A DNA stretch of 38,539 bases from Candidatus Buchananbacteria bacterium (GCA_903863425.1 CAIPBY010000012.1:1-38539), one strand, 5' to 3'; shown: positions 9,846 to 18,545, numbered from the stretch's first letter. A program made the numbers and translations. Notes: generated by a model from the sequence alone, not told the origin.

Positions 9846-9855
9846 ATATAACCAT

Positions 9856-10011
9856 ATGGAAGGTGAAAACAGACAGCAAAGGCAGGCGTGCGAAGTTTAT
9901 TCCCGCATCGTCGGCTACATTAGGCCCGTGGATCAATGGAATCCAGGCAAGCAATCAGAATTCGGGGACAGAACAACTTTCCAAGTCGGGGATTGCGGAT
10001 GCGGTAATTAA
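9856..10011 (+). CDS. stand-alone glycyl-radical domain of NrdD (51 aa)
   Basis: Translation MEGENRQQRQACEVYSRIVGYIRPVDQWNPGKQSEFGDRTTFQVGDCGCGN contains the class III RNR glycyl-radical motif RIVGYxRPVxxWNPGKxxEF. Not in the ORF track, probably because of length. Confidence 0.88.
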   Translation: MEGENRQQRQACEVYSRIVGYIRPVDQWNPGKQSEFGDRTTFQVGDCGCGN

Positions 10012-10017
10012 TAAAGT

Positions 10018-10713
10018 ATGAAGATCGGGGGATTGCAACCAGTTACTATTTTGGATTATCCGCAAAAAGTGGCAGCGATTTTATTCACCGCAGGGTGCAA
10101 TATGCGCTGTCCTTTTTGTCATAATCCGGATTTGGTAATTCCGGAAAATATAGAGAAGTCCCATCTTTTGGATGAGAGTGAGCTTCTGACGTATTTGCAA
10201 AAAAGAAAGAAATATCTTGACGGCTTAGTTATAACCGGAGGAGAGCCAACTATGCAACCGGATATTATTGATTTTTGCCGGAAGGTGCATGAGATGGGTT
10301 ATGCCATTAAGCTGGATACTAACGGCCTGATGCCCGAAGTGCTAGAGAAATTATTGGAAGAAAAATTATTGGATTATCTGGCCATGGATCTTAAAGGCCC
10401 TGTGGATAAGTATGAGAAATTTTGCGGTATCAAGGCGGATTGTGATAAAATAAATAAAAGCATTAAGATCGTTAAGGACAGCGGTTTGCCATATGAGTTT
10501 CGCAGTACCCTGGTCAAGGGCTTGCATGACAAAGGTGATGTAGCGGAGATGGCTAAGGCAATCAAGGGAGCGAAATTGTATTATTTGCAGAATTTTAATT
10601 TTCAAGATAGGCTAGTTGATAGCGGTTTTTCGGGAAAGAGTTTTTTAGTCAAGGAGATTGAAAATTTGGCTAAGATAGTCCAAGAATTCATTAAAAATTG
10701 TAAAATAAGATAA
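10018..10713 (+). CDS. nrdG: anaerobic RNR activating protein, radical SAM
   Basis: CNMRCPFCHNPDLV (CxxxCxxC), TGGEPTMQPD; adjacent to nrdD. Confidence 0.92.
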   Translation: MKIGGLQPVTILDYPQKVAAILFTAGCNMRCPFCHNPDLVIPENIEKSHLLDESELLTYLQKRKKYLDGLVITGGEPTMQPDIIDFCRKVHEMGYAIKLDTNGLMPEVLEKLLEEKLLDYLAMDLKGPVDKYEKFCGIKADCDKINKSIKIVKDSGLPYEFRSTLVKGLHDKGDVAEMAKAIKGAKLYYLQNFNFQDRLVDSGFSGKSFLVKEIENLAKIVQEFIKNCKIR

Positions 10714-10717
10714 AATT

Positions 10718-11041
10718 ATGGAAATCAAGCCTCAAAATAGCCCTGCGGAGCCTCTAGAAAAAGGGGAGAGCCGAAATATGGCAAGCGCTCAAAAAGAGGA
10801 AAAAAGCGAATTAATCAGATTGGCCAAGGAGAATTTGGATTATACAAAATTAATTTATGAAGATACACAGAAAATCAGAAGGTTTATGTTTTGGCGTTTG
10901 ATTATAAATATATTCTGGATTATTTTAGTCATAGCTCCGATTATTGTGTCTTTAATCTGGTTGCCATCATTACTCAAGAATTATTCCCAAATGTTTACGG
11001 GCGGACAAAGCATGGATGAAATTTTTAAAATGTTAAAATAA
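10718..11041 (+). CDS. small membrane protein, unknown function
   Basis: One hydrophobic segment LIINIFWIILVIAPIIVSLIWLP; compact intergenic spacing. Confidence 0.6.
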   Translation: MEIKPQNSPAEPLEKGESRNMASAQKEEKSELIRLAKENLDYTKLIYEDTQKIRRFMFWRLIINIFWIILVIAPIIVSLIWLPSLLKNYSQMFTGGQSMDEIFKMLK

Positions 11042-11042
11042 A

Positions 11043-12138
11043 ATGGAAAATTTAATCGAAAAAATTAAAGATCTGCAAGATCAAGTCTCTAGAGTCTGGG
11101 GGTTACTTTGACTTGGATTCTATAAAAATTTCTGTCGCTGAATTGGAAGGGGAAATGGCTAAGGGTGATTTTTGGTCTGATCAAGAACATGCCAAGGCAG
11201 TTTCCCAGAAATACGAAAATTTTAAGTCAGAATTGAGTGAGTGGCAGAATCTTCAGAGCGAAGTCACTGAGTTAGGGAATTTGGCGTCAATTTCCGATGA
11301 TGATGGAGAGATGCAAGAAGAAATCAGCTCAAAGTTGATTAAGCAAGAAGCGCAATTCCGTAAGATGGAATTCGCTGTTTTGTTTTCCGGCAATCACGAT
11401 CGAGGTGATGCTATTATCGCTATCCATGCCGGTACCGGAGGCGTCGATGCGCAAGACTGGGCGCAAATTTTGATGCGCATGTACTTAAGATTTTGTGAAC
11501 GGCACAAATTAAAAACCAAAATTATTGATGAAACTCCGGGCGCGGAAGCGGGACTTAAAAGCGTGGTTATAGAAATAACTGGACCATTCGCTTATGGCTG
11601 GTTAAGATCAGAAAACGGCGTGCATCGATTGGTGCGCATCTCGCCCTTCGACGGAGAGAAAATGCGACATACATCTTTTGCGTTGGTGGAGGTGCTTCCA
11701 GCCATGGAAGAGGCGAAGGTGGTTGAACTCAAAGATGATGATTTAAAAATTGATGTGATGCGAGCCGGCGGACATGGCGGGCAGAGTGTTAATACTACAG
11801 ATTCAGCCGTGCGGGTTACTCATTTGCCGACTGGAATCGTGGTCAAGTGCCAGAACGAGAGATCGCAATTGCAGAACAAGCAGAATGCCATTAAAATTAT
11901 TAAAGCTAAGTTGCTTAAACTTCACGAGGAGCAAGAAGGGGAAAAGTTGCAAGAGATAAAAGGCGAATATCTCAAGGCGCAGTGGAGTAATCAATCGAGG
12001 TCATATGTGATGCAACCGTATAAATTAGTCAAAGACCATAGGACTGACTATGAGACGCAGGAAATTGATCGCGTGTTGGAGGGAGAATTTGATGATTTTG
12101 TGGAAAGTTATTTGAGAGAGAAAATTGATAAGAAGTAA
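11043..12138 (+). CDS. prfB: peptide chain release factor 2, with programmed +1 frameshift
   Basis: ATG at 11043 reads MENLIEKIKDLQDQVSRVWGLL then TGA (11109-11111) in TGGGGGTTACTTTGAC; +1 shift continues DLDSIKIS... Has SPF and GGQ (RAGGHGGQSVNTTDSAVRVTH). Confidence 0.95.
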
Positions 12139-12146
12139 TAAATTAA

Positions 12147-13796
12147 ATGAATTTCAGGAGGGAATTCAATTTACATAAGTCACAGATTTTTGGCATAGCC
12201 ATGATTTGCGTCCTTTTGGGCACGGCTCTTGGCAATTTCGTAAGCATCAATCCATTTATAATATTTTGTTTGCTATTAATTTCAGCTCTTGGGCTGATTT
12301 TTTTTATTTCCCCTCCTTTCCAAGGAGGGGTTAGGCCTGCCCGCATTGCTATGCAAAGCATTGCAGGCGGGGGTGGTTTGCCGTTGTTTTCAGAAATCTC
12401 CGGCAACCCCCTCTCCGCTTCGCTACGCTCCCCCTTGGAAAGGGGGAGAAAAATACTTAAATTCTTTTTCCTCCTTTCCTTTTGTTTTCTCCTCGGCCTT
12501 TTTCGTTATCAAATCAGTTTACCGAACTACAGTGATGCCAATAAAATTTACTATTATAATAATGAAAAAGTGAATTTTGTTGGCGTGGTCACCAAAGTGG
12601 ATAAGCGGATTAGTTATCAAAAATTAACCATTAACTCTCAGGAATTAATTCTGGGTAAAAAATCGCAAGATGTCAGTGGTAAAGTATTAATGAATCAAAA
12701 ATTATATCCGGTTTATAATTACGGAGATAAATTGGAGATTTACTGCACGCTGGCCAAGCCGGAAAAGATTGAGGATTTTGATTATGATAAGTATCTGGCG
12801 CGCTACAATATCTATTCGCTTTGTCCTTTTGGAGATATCGGGATAGTCGGTCGTAATGAGGGTAATTGGTTCATGGCTCAAATTTTAAATTTGAAAAAGA
12901 AAATGTCGCAAGGTCTTAATTTGTCGATCAATGAGCCCGAAGCGTCTTTGATGCAAGGTATGATTCTGGGAGACACGGGATCTATTTCTGCAGATTGGAG
13001 TCAAAAGTTTTCTGATCTGGGGATAACTCATATTATTGCGGTTTCCGGTTCGCATATGGTGGTTATCTCAGCCATGTTTATGTTTGTGGCTATTGCTTTG
13101 GGTCTTGGACGTAAACGAGCTTTTTGGTTTGCGAGTATTGGTATCGCGATTTATACTATCATGATTGGCATGCCATCTTCGGCCGTGAGATCGGCTATTA
13201 TGGGCATTATGTTTCTTTATGCTCAGAAAATAGGCCGTCCTGGTTCGGCCGGTAATTTGATTCTGCTCTCTGCGGTAGTTATGGTACTGGTTAATCCCAA
13301 AGTATTATTGTTTGATGCGGGATTCCAATTATCGTTTATGGCGGTGGTGGGCTTGGTATATTTTTTGCCTATATTAGAAAAATATCTTCGCAGAATTCCG
13401 AATGCGGGGCAGTTGAAAGAGATGGCACTTACAACTGTGGCGGCCGAGTTGGCGACTTTACCTTTGCTTATTTATTATTTTCAAAAAATTTCCCTGATTT
13501 CTATCTTGGCCAATATGCTGATTCTCCCCATTATTCCGGCACTGATGATTTTGGGTTTTGTTAATGCGGTAGTTAGTCTTTTATTTTTACCCTTAGCCAG
13601 AGTAGTTGGTTTGGTTAATTGGCTTTTGGCGCTTTATTGGCTCAAAGTTACGGATATTTTGCATGCCTTACCCTATGGATTTTTTAATGTGAAGATAAAT
13701 ATTTGGGGATTATTAATTATGTATTTAGTAATTTTTGCTTTGAGATTTTGGTTTAGCCGTAAGCGTAATTCCTTGACAGAGAAAAATGTGGTATAA
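12147..13796 (+). CDS. comEC: ComEC/Rec2 family DNA-uptake channel, membrane (competence) domain
   Basis: MQGMILGDTGSIS...LGITHIIAVSGSHMVVIS, many TM helices; lacks the metallo-beta-lactamase domain. Confidence 0.88.
   Translation: MNFRREFNLHKSQIFGIAMICVLLGTALGNFVSINPFIIFCLLLISALGLIFFISPPFQGGVRPARIAMQSIAGGGGLPLFSEISGNPLSASLRSPLERGRKILKFFFLLSFCFLLGLFRYQISLPNYSDANKIYYYNNEKVNFVGVVTKVDKRISYQKLTINSQELILGKKSQDVSGKVLMNQKLYPVYNYGDKLEIYCTLAKPEKIEDFDYDKYLARYNIYSLCPFGDIGIVGRNEGNWFMAQILNLKKKMSQGLNLSINEPEASLMQGMILGDTGSISADWSQKFSDLGITHIIAVSGSHMVVISAMFMFVAIALGLGRKRAFWFASIGIAIYTIMIGMPSSAVRSAIMGIMFLYAQKIGRPGSAGNLILLSAVVMVLVNPKVLLFDAGFQLSFMAVVGLVYFLPILEKYLRRIPNAGQLKEMALTTVAAELATLPLLIYYFQKISLISILANMLILPIIPALMILGFVNAVVSLLFLPLARVVGLVNWLLALYWLKVTDILHALPYGFFNVKINIWGLLIMYLVIFALRFWFSRKRNSLTEKNVV
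12310..12448. repeat. GC-rich palindromic repeat element inside comEC reading frame
   Basis: Hairpin CCCCTCCTT-TCC-AAGGAGGGG (12310-12330) and mirrored hairpin CTCCCCCTT-GGA-AAGGGGGAG (12428-12448) around an imperfect central palindrome. Confidence 0.75.
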
Positions 13797-13824
13797 TAAT
13801 AATTAAGAATTTAAATTAAAAAAT

Positions 13825-14892
13825 ATGAGAAAAATATTTTTGGGGTTGGCATTCATGGCTCTATGTCTTTTGGCAGTTCATACCGCTCAAGCGGTCTATG
13901 TTCCTATGTCCGGGGATATTATTAAATTAGCCAATAGGCCGGCTTTGTATTATATTGACGATTATAATGCCAGGCATCTTTTCCCGAATTCTGCTACTTT
14001 TTGGACTTGGTATATCGGAATCTGGAAAGATCAGAAGATAAAAGTCGTTCCTCAAGTCGATTTTGATAATCTTGATGTCGGTAAAAATGTTACCGCCAGA
14101 CCTGGAACAGGTCTTGTCCAATTTGATAATGCCAATAAGGTTTATGCCCTGACTCCCGGAGCTGTCTTGTGCGAAGTCAGAGCACTTTATGGCGACAATT
14201 GGCAATCGTATGTTATCCCTATCCAAGATTCATTTGAAAGCGATTATTTCAAGAATTCCGCTTGCAATATTATCTCCACCTCCAAATATCCCGATGGCAG
14301 TATCATCCAATATGCGGGCGCCAAAGACATTTGGTATATTAGCGGAGGCAAGAAAAGGCAATTCACCGGCAATAGCTTCATAGCCAATAATTTTAAGGAT
14401 AGTTATGTAATCAAGAATGTTCCTGCTACCATCTCGTATTCTGCTGGTACCAGTATTTCCGGATCAGAAGCGGGATTTACGGTTGGTCCGACAGTTAATA
14501 TTTCCTCGAATCCCAATAATAGTTCTGCTTCTAGTAGCGTGGATTTGGCCGTAATGGATATTATTACGCCTACAAGCAAGATTTATAAAGGAAACGTTAT
14601 TGATGTTCAGGTGGTGGTCAAGAACTTGGGAGCGAATCTGACCAGTGGCAAGGGATTAGATGGGGCGGTTTTGACGGCTACGGACTGGGTGACAGATAAT
14701 ATTTCCCATGCTGATTTTCCTTCGACAGTTAGTCCATTTAAGACCGGTCAATTGTTTACCATCGATTATCGAGGCAGATTTCTTAATATAGGTGATAAGA
14801 CTATAACCGTCAAGATGGATACTGGAGGAGAGCTTGTAGAATCCAATGAGAATAATAATACTTTTTCCAAGAAGATTACGGTGAGCAATTAA
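13825..14892 (+). CDS. secreted protein with C-terminal CARDB-like domain
   Basis: Signal peptide MRKIFLGLAFMALCLLAVHTAQA; C-terminal VDVQVVVKNLG...GDKTITVKMDTGGELVESNENNNTFSKKITV type pattern. Confidence 0.65.
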   Translation: MRKIFLGLAFMALCLLAVHTAQAVYVPMSGDIIKLANRPALYYIDDYNARHLFPNSATFWTWYIGIWKDQKIKVVPQVDFDNLDVGKNVTARPGTGLVQFDNANKVYALTPGAVLCEVRALYGDNWQSYVIPIQDSFESDYFKNSACNIISTSKYPDGSIIQYAGAKDIWYISGGKKRQFTGNSFIANNFKDSYVIKNVPATISYSAGTSISGSEAGFTVGPTVNISSNPNNSSASSSVDLAVMDIITPTSKIYKGNVIDVQVVVKNLGANLTSGKGLDGAVLTATDWVTDNISHADFPSTVSPFKTGQLFTIDYRGRFLNIGDKTITVKMDTGGELVESNENNNTFSKKITVSN

Positions 14893-14901
14893 AAATTTTT
14901 A

Positions 14902-15020
14902 CTCCTACAAATTACGAATCTGTTACAAATATATAAATTTTTGCTTTCAGGTTAATTTTTGGCTGGAATGTTTTTTGCAAATATTTGTATATTTGTTATT
15001 TTATTTGTAATTTGTAGGAG
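14902..15020. repeat. family C inverted repeat (TTACAAAT-type arms)
   Basis: Perfect 14-bp ends CTCCTACAAATTAC (14902-14915) / GTAATTTGTAGGAG (15007-15020) with further TACAAAT/ATTTGTA units inside. Confidence 0.75.
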
Positions 15021-15032
15021 CATAATTAATCC

Positions 15033-15941
15033 ATGTCCAAAAATAAATTTTCAAAATATTTTCTTTTTGTCTTGCTGGGAGCGGTTTGTTTGTCTGTGGT
15101 TGCCATAATCCAAACCAACACCGGCTCAATCGGCAAAGTGAAAGGGGATTTTGCAGTTGGAGACGCTGGAAAACTGAAAGTGATATTTTTTGATGTGGGC
15201 CAAGGTGATGCCAGCTTGATAATCACGCCAGGAGGAGAAAAGATTTTGACTGATGGCGGACCTGACAATACCGTAATTCGCAAATTAGGTGAATATTTGC
15301 CTTATTATGACAAAAAAATTGATTATATTATTCTAAGTCACCCCCACGCCGATCACGTCACAGGATTGGATGAGGTTTTGCGTAGATATCAAGTGGGAAA
15401 AGTGATAACGACTGGAATTTTGCATACAGCTCCGGATTATTTGGAATTTTTGGACTTAATCAAGCAGAAGAATATTCCCGTGGAAATTATTGATAGTCGC
15501 GAAGGTATAGAGCTGGACTCGGGAGCGAGAATAGATTTTCTGTATCCGGATAAAAGTTTTGCTGGGACAAAAATGGAGAATTTAAATAATGGCTCCATTG
15601 CTTATAAATTATCTTATGCGAGTACAACTTACTTATTTATGGGAGATTTGGAAAATGAGGAGTATTTATCTTCAACAACTCCCTTAATTCTCAAGTCTGA
15701 TGTGCTCAAAGTCGGACACCACGGATCGGCTAATGCCAATGATAAGGAGTTTTTGAAATTAGTCAGTCCTAATTTTGCCATCATATCAGTCGGAGCAAGT
15801 AATACTTATGGTTTGCCCGGCTTTCGGACACTTCATGAGTTGGGGCAGGATGGAGCCCAAATATTTCGAACTGATGAAGGTGGCGATATTGAATGTGTAA
15901 GCGATGGTATGCGCGCAAATTGCACGAAGCTTGCCAAATAA
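15033..15941 (+). CDS. ComEC-type metallo-beta-lactamase fold hydrolase
   Basis: FFDVGQGDASLI, LSHPHADHVTGLDEV, LKVGHHGSANAND; N-terminal hydrophobic anchor. Confidence 0.88.
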   Translation: MSKNKFSKYFLFVLLGAVCLSVVAIIQTNTGSIGKVKGDFAVGDAGKLKVIFFDVGQGDASLIITPGGEKILTDGGPDNTVIRKLGEYLPYYDKKIDYIILSHPHADHVTGLDEVLRRYQVGKVITTGILHTAPDYLEFLDLIKQKNIPVEIIDSREGIELDSGARIDFLYPDKSFAGTKMENLNNGSIAYKLSYASTTYLFMGDLENEEYLSSTTPLILKSDVLKVGHHGSANANDKEFLKLVSPNFAIISVGASNTYGLPGFRTLHELGQDGAQIFRTDEGGDIECVSDGMRANCTKLAK

Positions 15942-16015
15942 CAGTTAATTTGCTAAACTTTATTCAAGTTGAGAACATAAGAAATCTCATTTTATTTTTC
16001 TAATAATTTATAATT

Positions 16016-16393
16016 ATGAGCGATAAAAAACGCAAAATTTTGCTAGTTGAGGATGACAGCATGATTGTGGAAATGTATAAATTACGTTTTGAGGAGGAAG
16101 GATTTGAGGTGACAGTGACTGACAAGGGAAGCGAGGCCATAAAATTAGCAGAAAGTTTGAAGCCAGACATTATTCTGCTCGATATAATTCTGCCGGAAGT
16201 CGATGGGTTCAATATTTTGCAGACCCTGAAATCAGATGCCAACACCAAGGACTTGCCGATTTTACTACTAACTAATTTAGCTCAGGAATCTGACAAGGAA
16301 AGGGCTATGGCTATGGGAGCAAATGATTATTTTGTGAAGTCACAGCATACTCCCTCAGATGTTTTGCAAAAAGTAATGGAATTAATAAAATAA
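16016..16393 (+). CDS. stand-alone response regulator receiver domain protein
   Basis: KILLVEDDSMIVEMY, DIILLDIILPEVDG, LLLTNLAQ..., NDYFVKSQ. Confidence 0.9.
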   Translation: MSDKKRKILLVEDDSMIVEMYKLRFEEEGFEVTVTDKGSEAIKLAESLKPDIILLDIILPEVDGFNILQTLKSDANTKDLPILLLTNLAQESDKERAMAMGANDYFVKSQHTPSDVLQKVMELIK

Positions 16394-16398
16394 AAGAC

Positions 16399-17472
16399 AT
16401 GGAAACCAACATTGACTATTTTTTGATGAAGACAAAGGTGGAAGGATTGGATAAGAAATTTGATCTTTCCGATATTGATTCTCGAAAGGAGTATTTCGAG
16501 GCCAAAGCCGGTGACGAGATCAAGAAGTTAAAGGAATTTTTTGAAACCAACACCTTTATTGCCTATTTGCTCGGCAAGAAGAATTCCGGCAAAGGAACTT
16601 ACACTAAGTTGCTTGCGGAAATTTTTGGCAAGGACAAAATCGGCCACATCTCGGTGGGAGATATTGTCCGAGCTATTCACGCCGATATGGAAGACCCGAT
16701 CAAAAAGCAGGAGTTGCTTGATTATTTGAAAGCCAATTATCGAGGCTATATGTCGTTTGATGATGCGGTTAATGCGCTTCTTGGGCGTGATACCAAAACC
16801 TTGCTTCCCTCGGAATTCATTCTGGCTTTGCTTCAGAAAGAAATTGATAAAAGGCCGAAATCATCACTATTTATCGATGGTTTTCCTCGAGATTTGGATC
16901 AGATTTCTTATTCCCTTTTTTTCCGCAATTTGATTAATTACAGACAGGATCCAGATGTGTTTGTAGCCATTAACATCCCTGAAGCGGTTATTGATGAGAG
17001 AATGAAGAACAGGGTAGTCTGTCCGATTTGCAAAACTCCAAGAAGTTTGAAATTGTTAGCGACCAAGGAAGTGGGATTTGACCAGGAGAAAAAGGAATAT
17101 TATTTGAAATGCGATAATCCAGAATGTAATGGCGTCAAAATGGTAGGCAAAGAAGGTGATAGCATGGGCATTGAATCCATCAGAGATAGATTAGAATTAG
17201 ATCAGAAATTAATTGATAAGATCATGGAACTCCATGGCGTGCCCAAGATTTTGCTTCGCAATGCGCTTCCAGTGGCTATGGCTCATGATTTGATTGATGA
17301 TTATGAAATCACCCCAGAGTATAGCTATGAATTAGCCGAGGATGGTAAAGTGCTCACGCACGAAAAACCATGGGCTACCAAGGATGATGAAGGTAATGAG
17401 GCTTATAGTTTGATGGCACCGGCGGTGGTTGTTTCTTGGTTGAAGCAGTTGGTGAAGGCGTTTGAATTATAA
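16399..17472 (+). CDS. divergent adenylate kinase-like nucleoside monophosphate kinase
   Basis: Walker A GKKNSGKGT, GHISVGDIVRA, IDGFPRDLDQ, zinc LID-like CPICKTPRS...LKCDNPECNG. Confidence 0.75.
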   Translation: METNIDYFLMKTKVEGLDKKFDLSDIDSRKEYFEAKAGDEIKKLKEFFETNTFIAYLLGKKNSGKGTYTKLLAEIFGKDKIGHISVGDIVRAIHADMEDPIKKQELLDYLKANYRGYMSFDDAVNALLGRDTKTLLPSEFILALLQKEIDKRPKSSLFIDGFPRDLDQISYSLFFRNLINYRQDPDVFVAINIPEAVIDERMKNRVVCPICKTPRSLKLLATKEVGFDQEKKEYYLKCDNPECNGVKMVGKEGDSMGIESIRDRLELDQKLIDKIMELHGVPKILLRNALPVAMAHDLIDDYEITPEYSYELAEDGKVLTHEKPWATKDDEGNEAYSLMAPAVVVSWLKQLVKAFEL

Positions 17473-17493
17473 AATATTTTTCTTTATCTCAAA

Positions 17494-17515
17494 CCCACCT
17501 TTTTAAAAAGGTGGG
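17494..17515. repeat. perfect 22-bp palindrome
   Basis: CCCACCTTTTTAAAAAGGTGGG. Confidence 0.85.
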
Positions 17516-17523
17516 GCCAAAAC

Positions 17524-17653
17524 GCAAGCGTACAAAATCATGGCCAAATTTTCCCTGCGCTCACTAAGCCACATGCGCCTCTGCTGAGGCTATATGCTGG
17601 CTATACACGCTCGCGCTTAGGGAAAATTGGCAACAATATTTTGTAATGCTTGC
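17524..17653. repeat. large nested intergenic palindromic element
   Basis: Outer GCAAGCGTACAAAAT / ATTTTGTAATGCTTGC, inner CCAAATTTTCCCT / AGGGAAAATTGG, central AGCCACATGCGCCTC-TGCT-GAGGCTATATGCTGGCT. Confidence 0.75.
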
Positions 17654-17697
17654 AAGGGTGCGGGTACAAATACAAATTTAAATTTAATAAAAAAAAT

Positions 17698-17725
17698 AAT
17701 GCCCGGAACCTCACTCGCGGGCATT
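17698..17725 (-). terminator. intrinsic terminator for the minus-strand gene at 17759
   Basis: AATGCCCG...CGGGCATT stem; minus strand continues ATTTTTTTTATT. Confidence 0.7.
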
Positions 17726-17758
17726 TTTGGTTGTGTTGATTGAATCGCAATCCCTTTT

Positions 17759-18277
17759 TTAAGGCGTGGGTTCGGTGGACGCTATTTCGTCCGGCCAGAC
17801 CCAGAAATCGCGGTCATCGGTGAACCACTTGAAGAATCGTTTCAGCTCGTCAATTCTTCTGCCGTAGCCGTTTTTACGCCCAAGCCGACATTCGTGTCTG
17901 GCATATTCGCCTGGAAAGCGATCCACCGTTCCAGCAAGAACGACGGCTGGTCCGCCAGGCATTGTATTGCTGGCGAAATGTTTTCCGATTGCTCGGATTC
18001 TCTTTTTCGCCTCTTGGCATAAGGGATCCTGGCAGATTTCCACATGTGCAGTGAATTTCGCTGCCAGTTCATTGGTGAAGCCGAATTTATTCGCGTGGTT
18101 GGCTTCAAGCCACTTTTTGGTTATGCGAAGCTCGAGGTCTTCTCCATCTGCGTTTTCGCCAATCAGAATCACGACCGTGTTCCAAAAGATATTGTGAAAC
18201 AAGTCAGCAAAGAGCCATCCTGCCGCACGCTTCATTCCCTTGGATATCTCTTCACAGGTATACTCACGTTCAGCCAT
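17759..18277 (-). CDS. hypothetical protein (172 aa)
   Basis: Own SD (GGAGG) upstream of ATG, upstream promoter-like and downstream terminator sequences; locally GC-richer than neighbours. Confidence 0.65.
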   Translation of the reverse strand: MAEREYTCEEISKGMKRAAGWLFADLFHNIFWNTVVILIGENADGEDLELRITKKWLEANHANKFGFTNELAAKFTAHVEICQDPLCQEAKKRIRAIGKHFASNTMPGGPAVVLAGTVDRFPGEYARHECRLGRKNGYGRRIDELKRFFKWFTDDRDFWVWPDEIASTEPTP

Positions 18278-18336
18278 TGGATTAATCCTCCATTGTTGTG
18301 GCCTCTTGTCAATAACTCCAAAATGAACATAAATAG

Positions 18337-18365
18337 AGAGTACTTAAAATTACATATTTTGTCAA
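18337..18365 (-). promoter_or_regulatory. putative promoter for the minus-strand gene ending at 17759
   Basis: Minus strand TTGACA, 17-nt spacer, TACTCT. Confidence 0.4.
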
Positions 18366-18405
18366 TATTTTTTAATCCAAATTACATAATAACTTAGCGG
18401 ATTGG

Positions 18406-18545
18406 GGTTTGGGGGGAGCACCTTTCGCCAAAGCGCGAGTTGTAAGCCGAACCTCAGCCAGCAGGATGAGGTGAGCGAAACGAAGCGCGAATTAGCAAGG
18501 TATAAATCCCACCGAGCATAAGGCGAAATTGCGTACCCCAAAACC
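18406..18545. repeat. structured intergenic palindromic element
   Basis: Outer GGTTTGGGG.../...CCCCAAAACC, TTTCGCC (18423-18429)/GGCGAAA (18522-18528), inner ACCTCA...TGAGGT. Confidence 0.5.

Noticed and set aside
9682-9855. nrdD split caused by a single base sequencing error or stop-codon readthrough
   Set aside because: The 171-nt gap has several stops in the shared frame, no NrdD-like coding potential, and a recognisable repeat; one corrected base would not rejoin the ORFs.
11109-11111. In-frame TGA in prfB as evidence for an alternative genetic code
   Set aside because: Context is the standard RF2 +1 frameshift site, and TGA or near-frame TGA codons are not read as sense in the other identified genes.
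11774-11959. 61-aa ORF inside prfB
   Set aside because: Overlaps the conserved GGQ coding region of prfB in another frame; no independent support.
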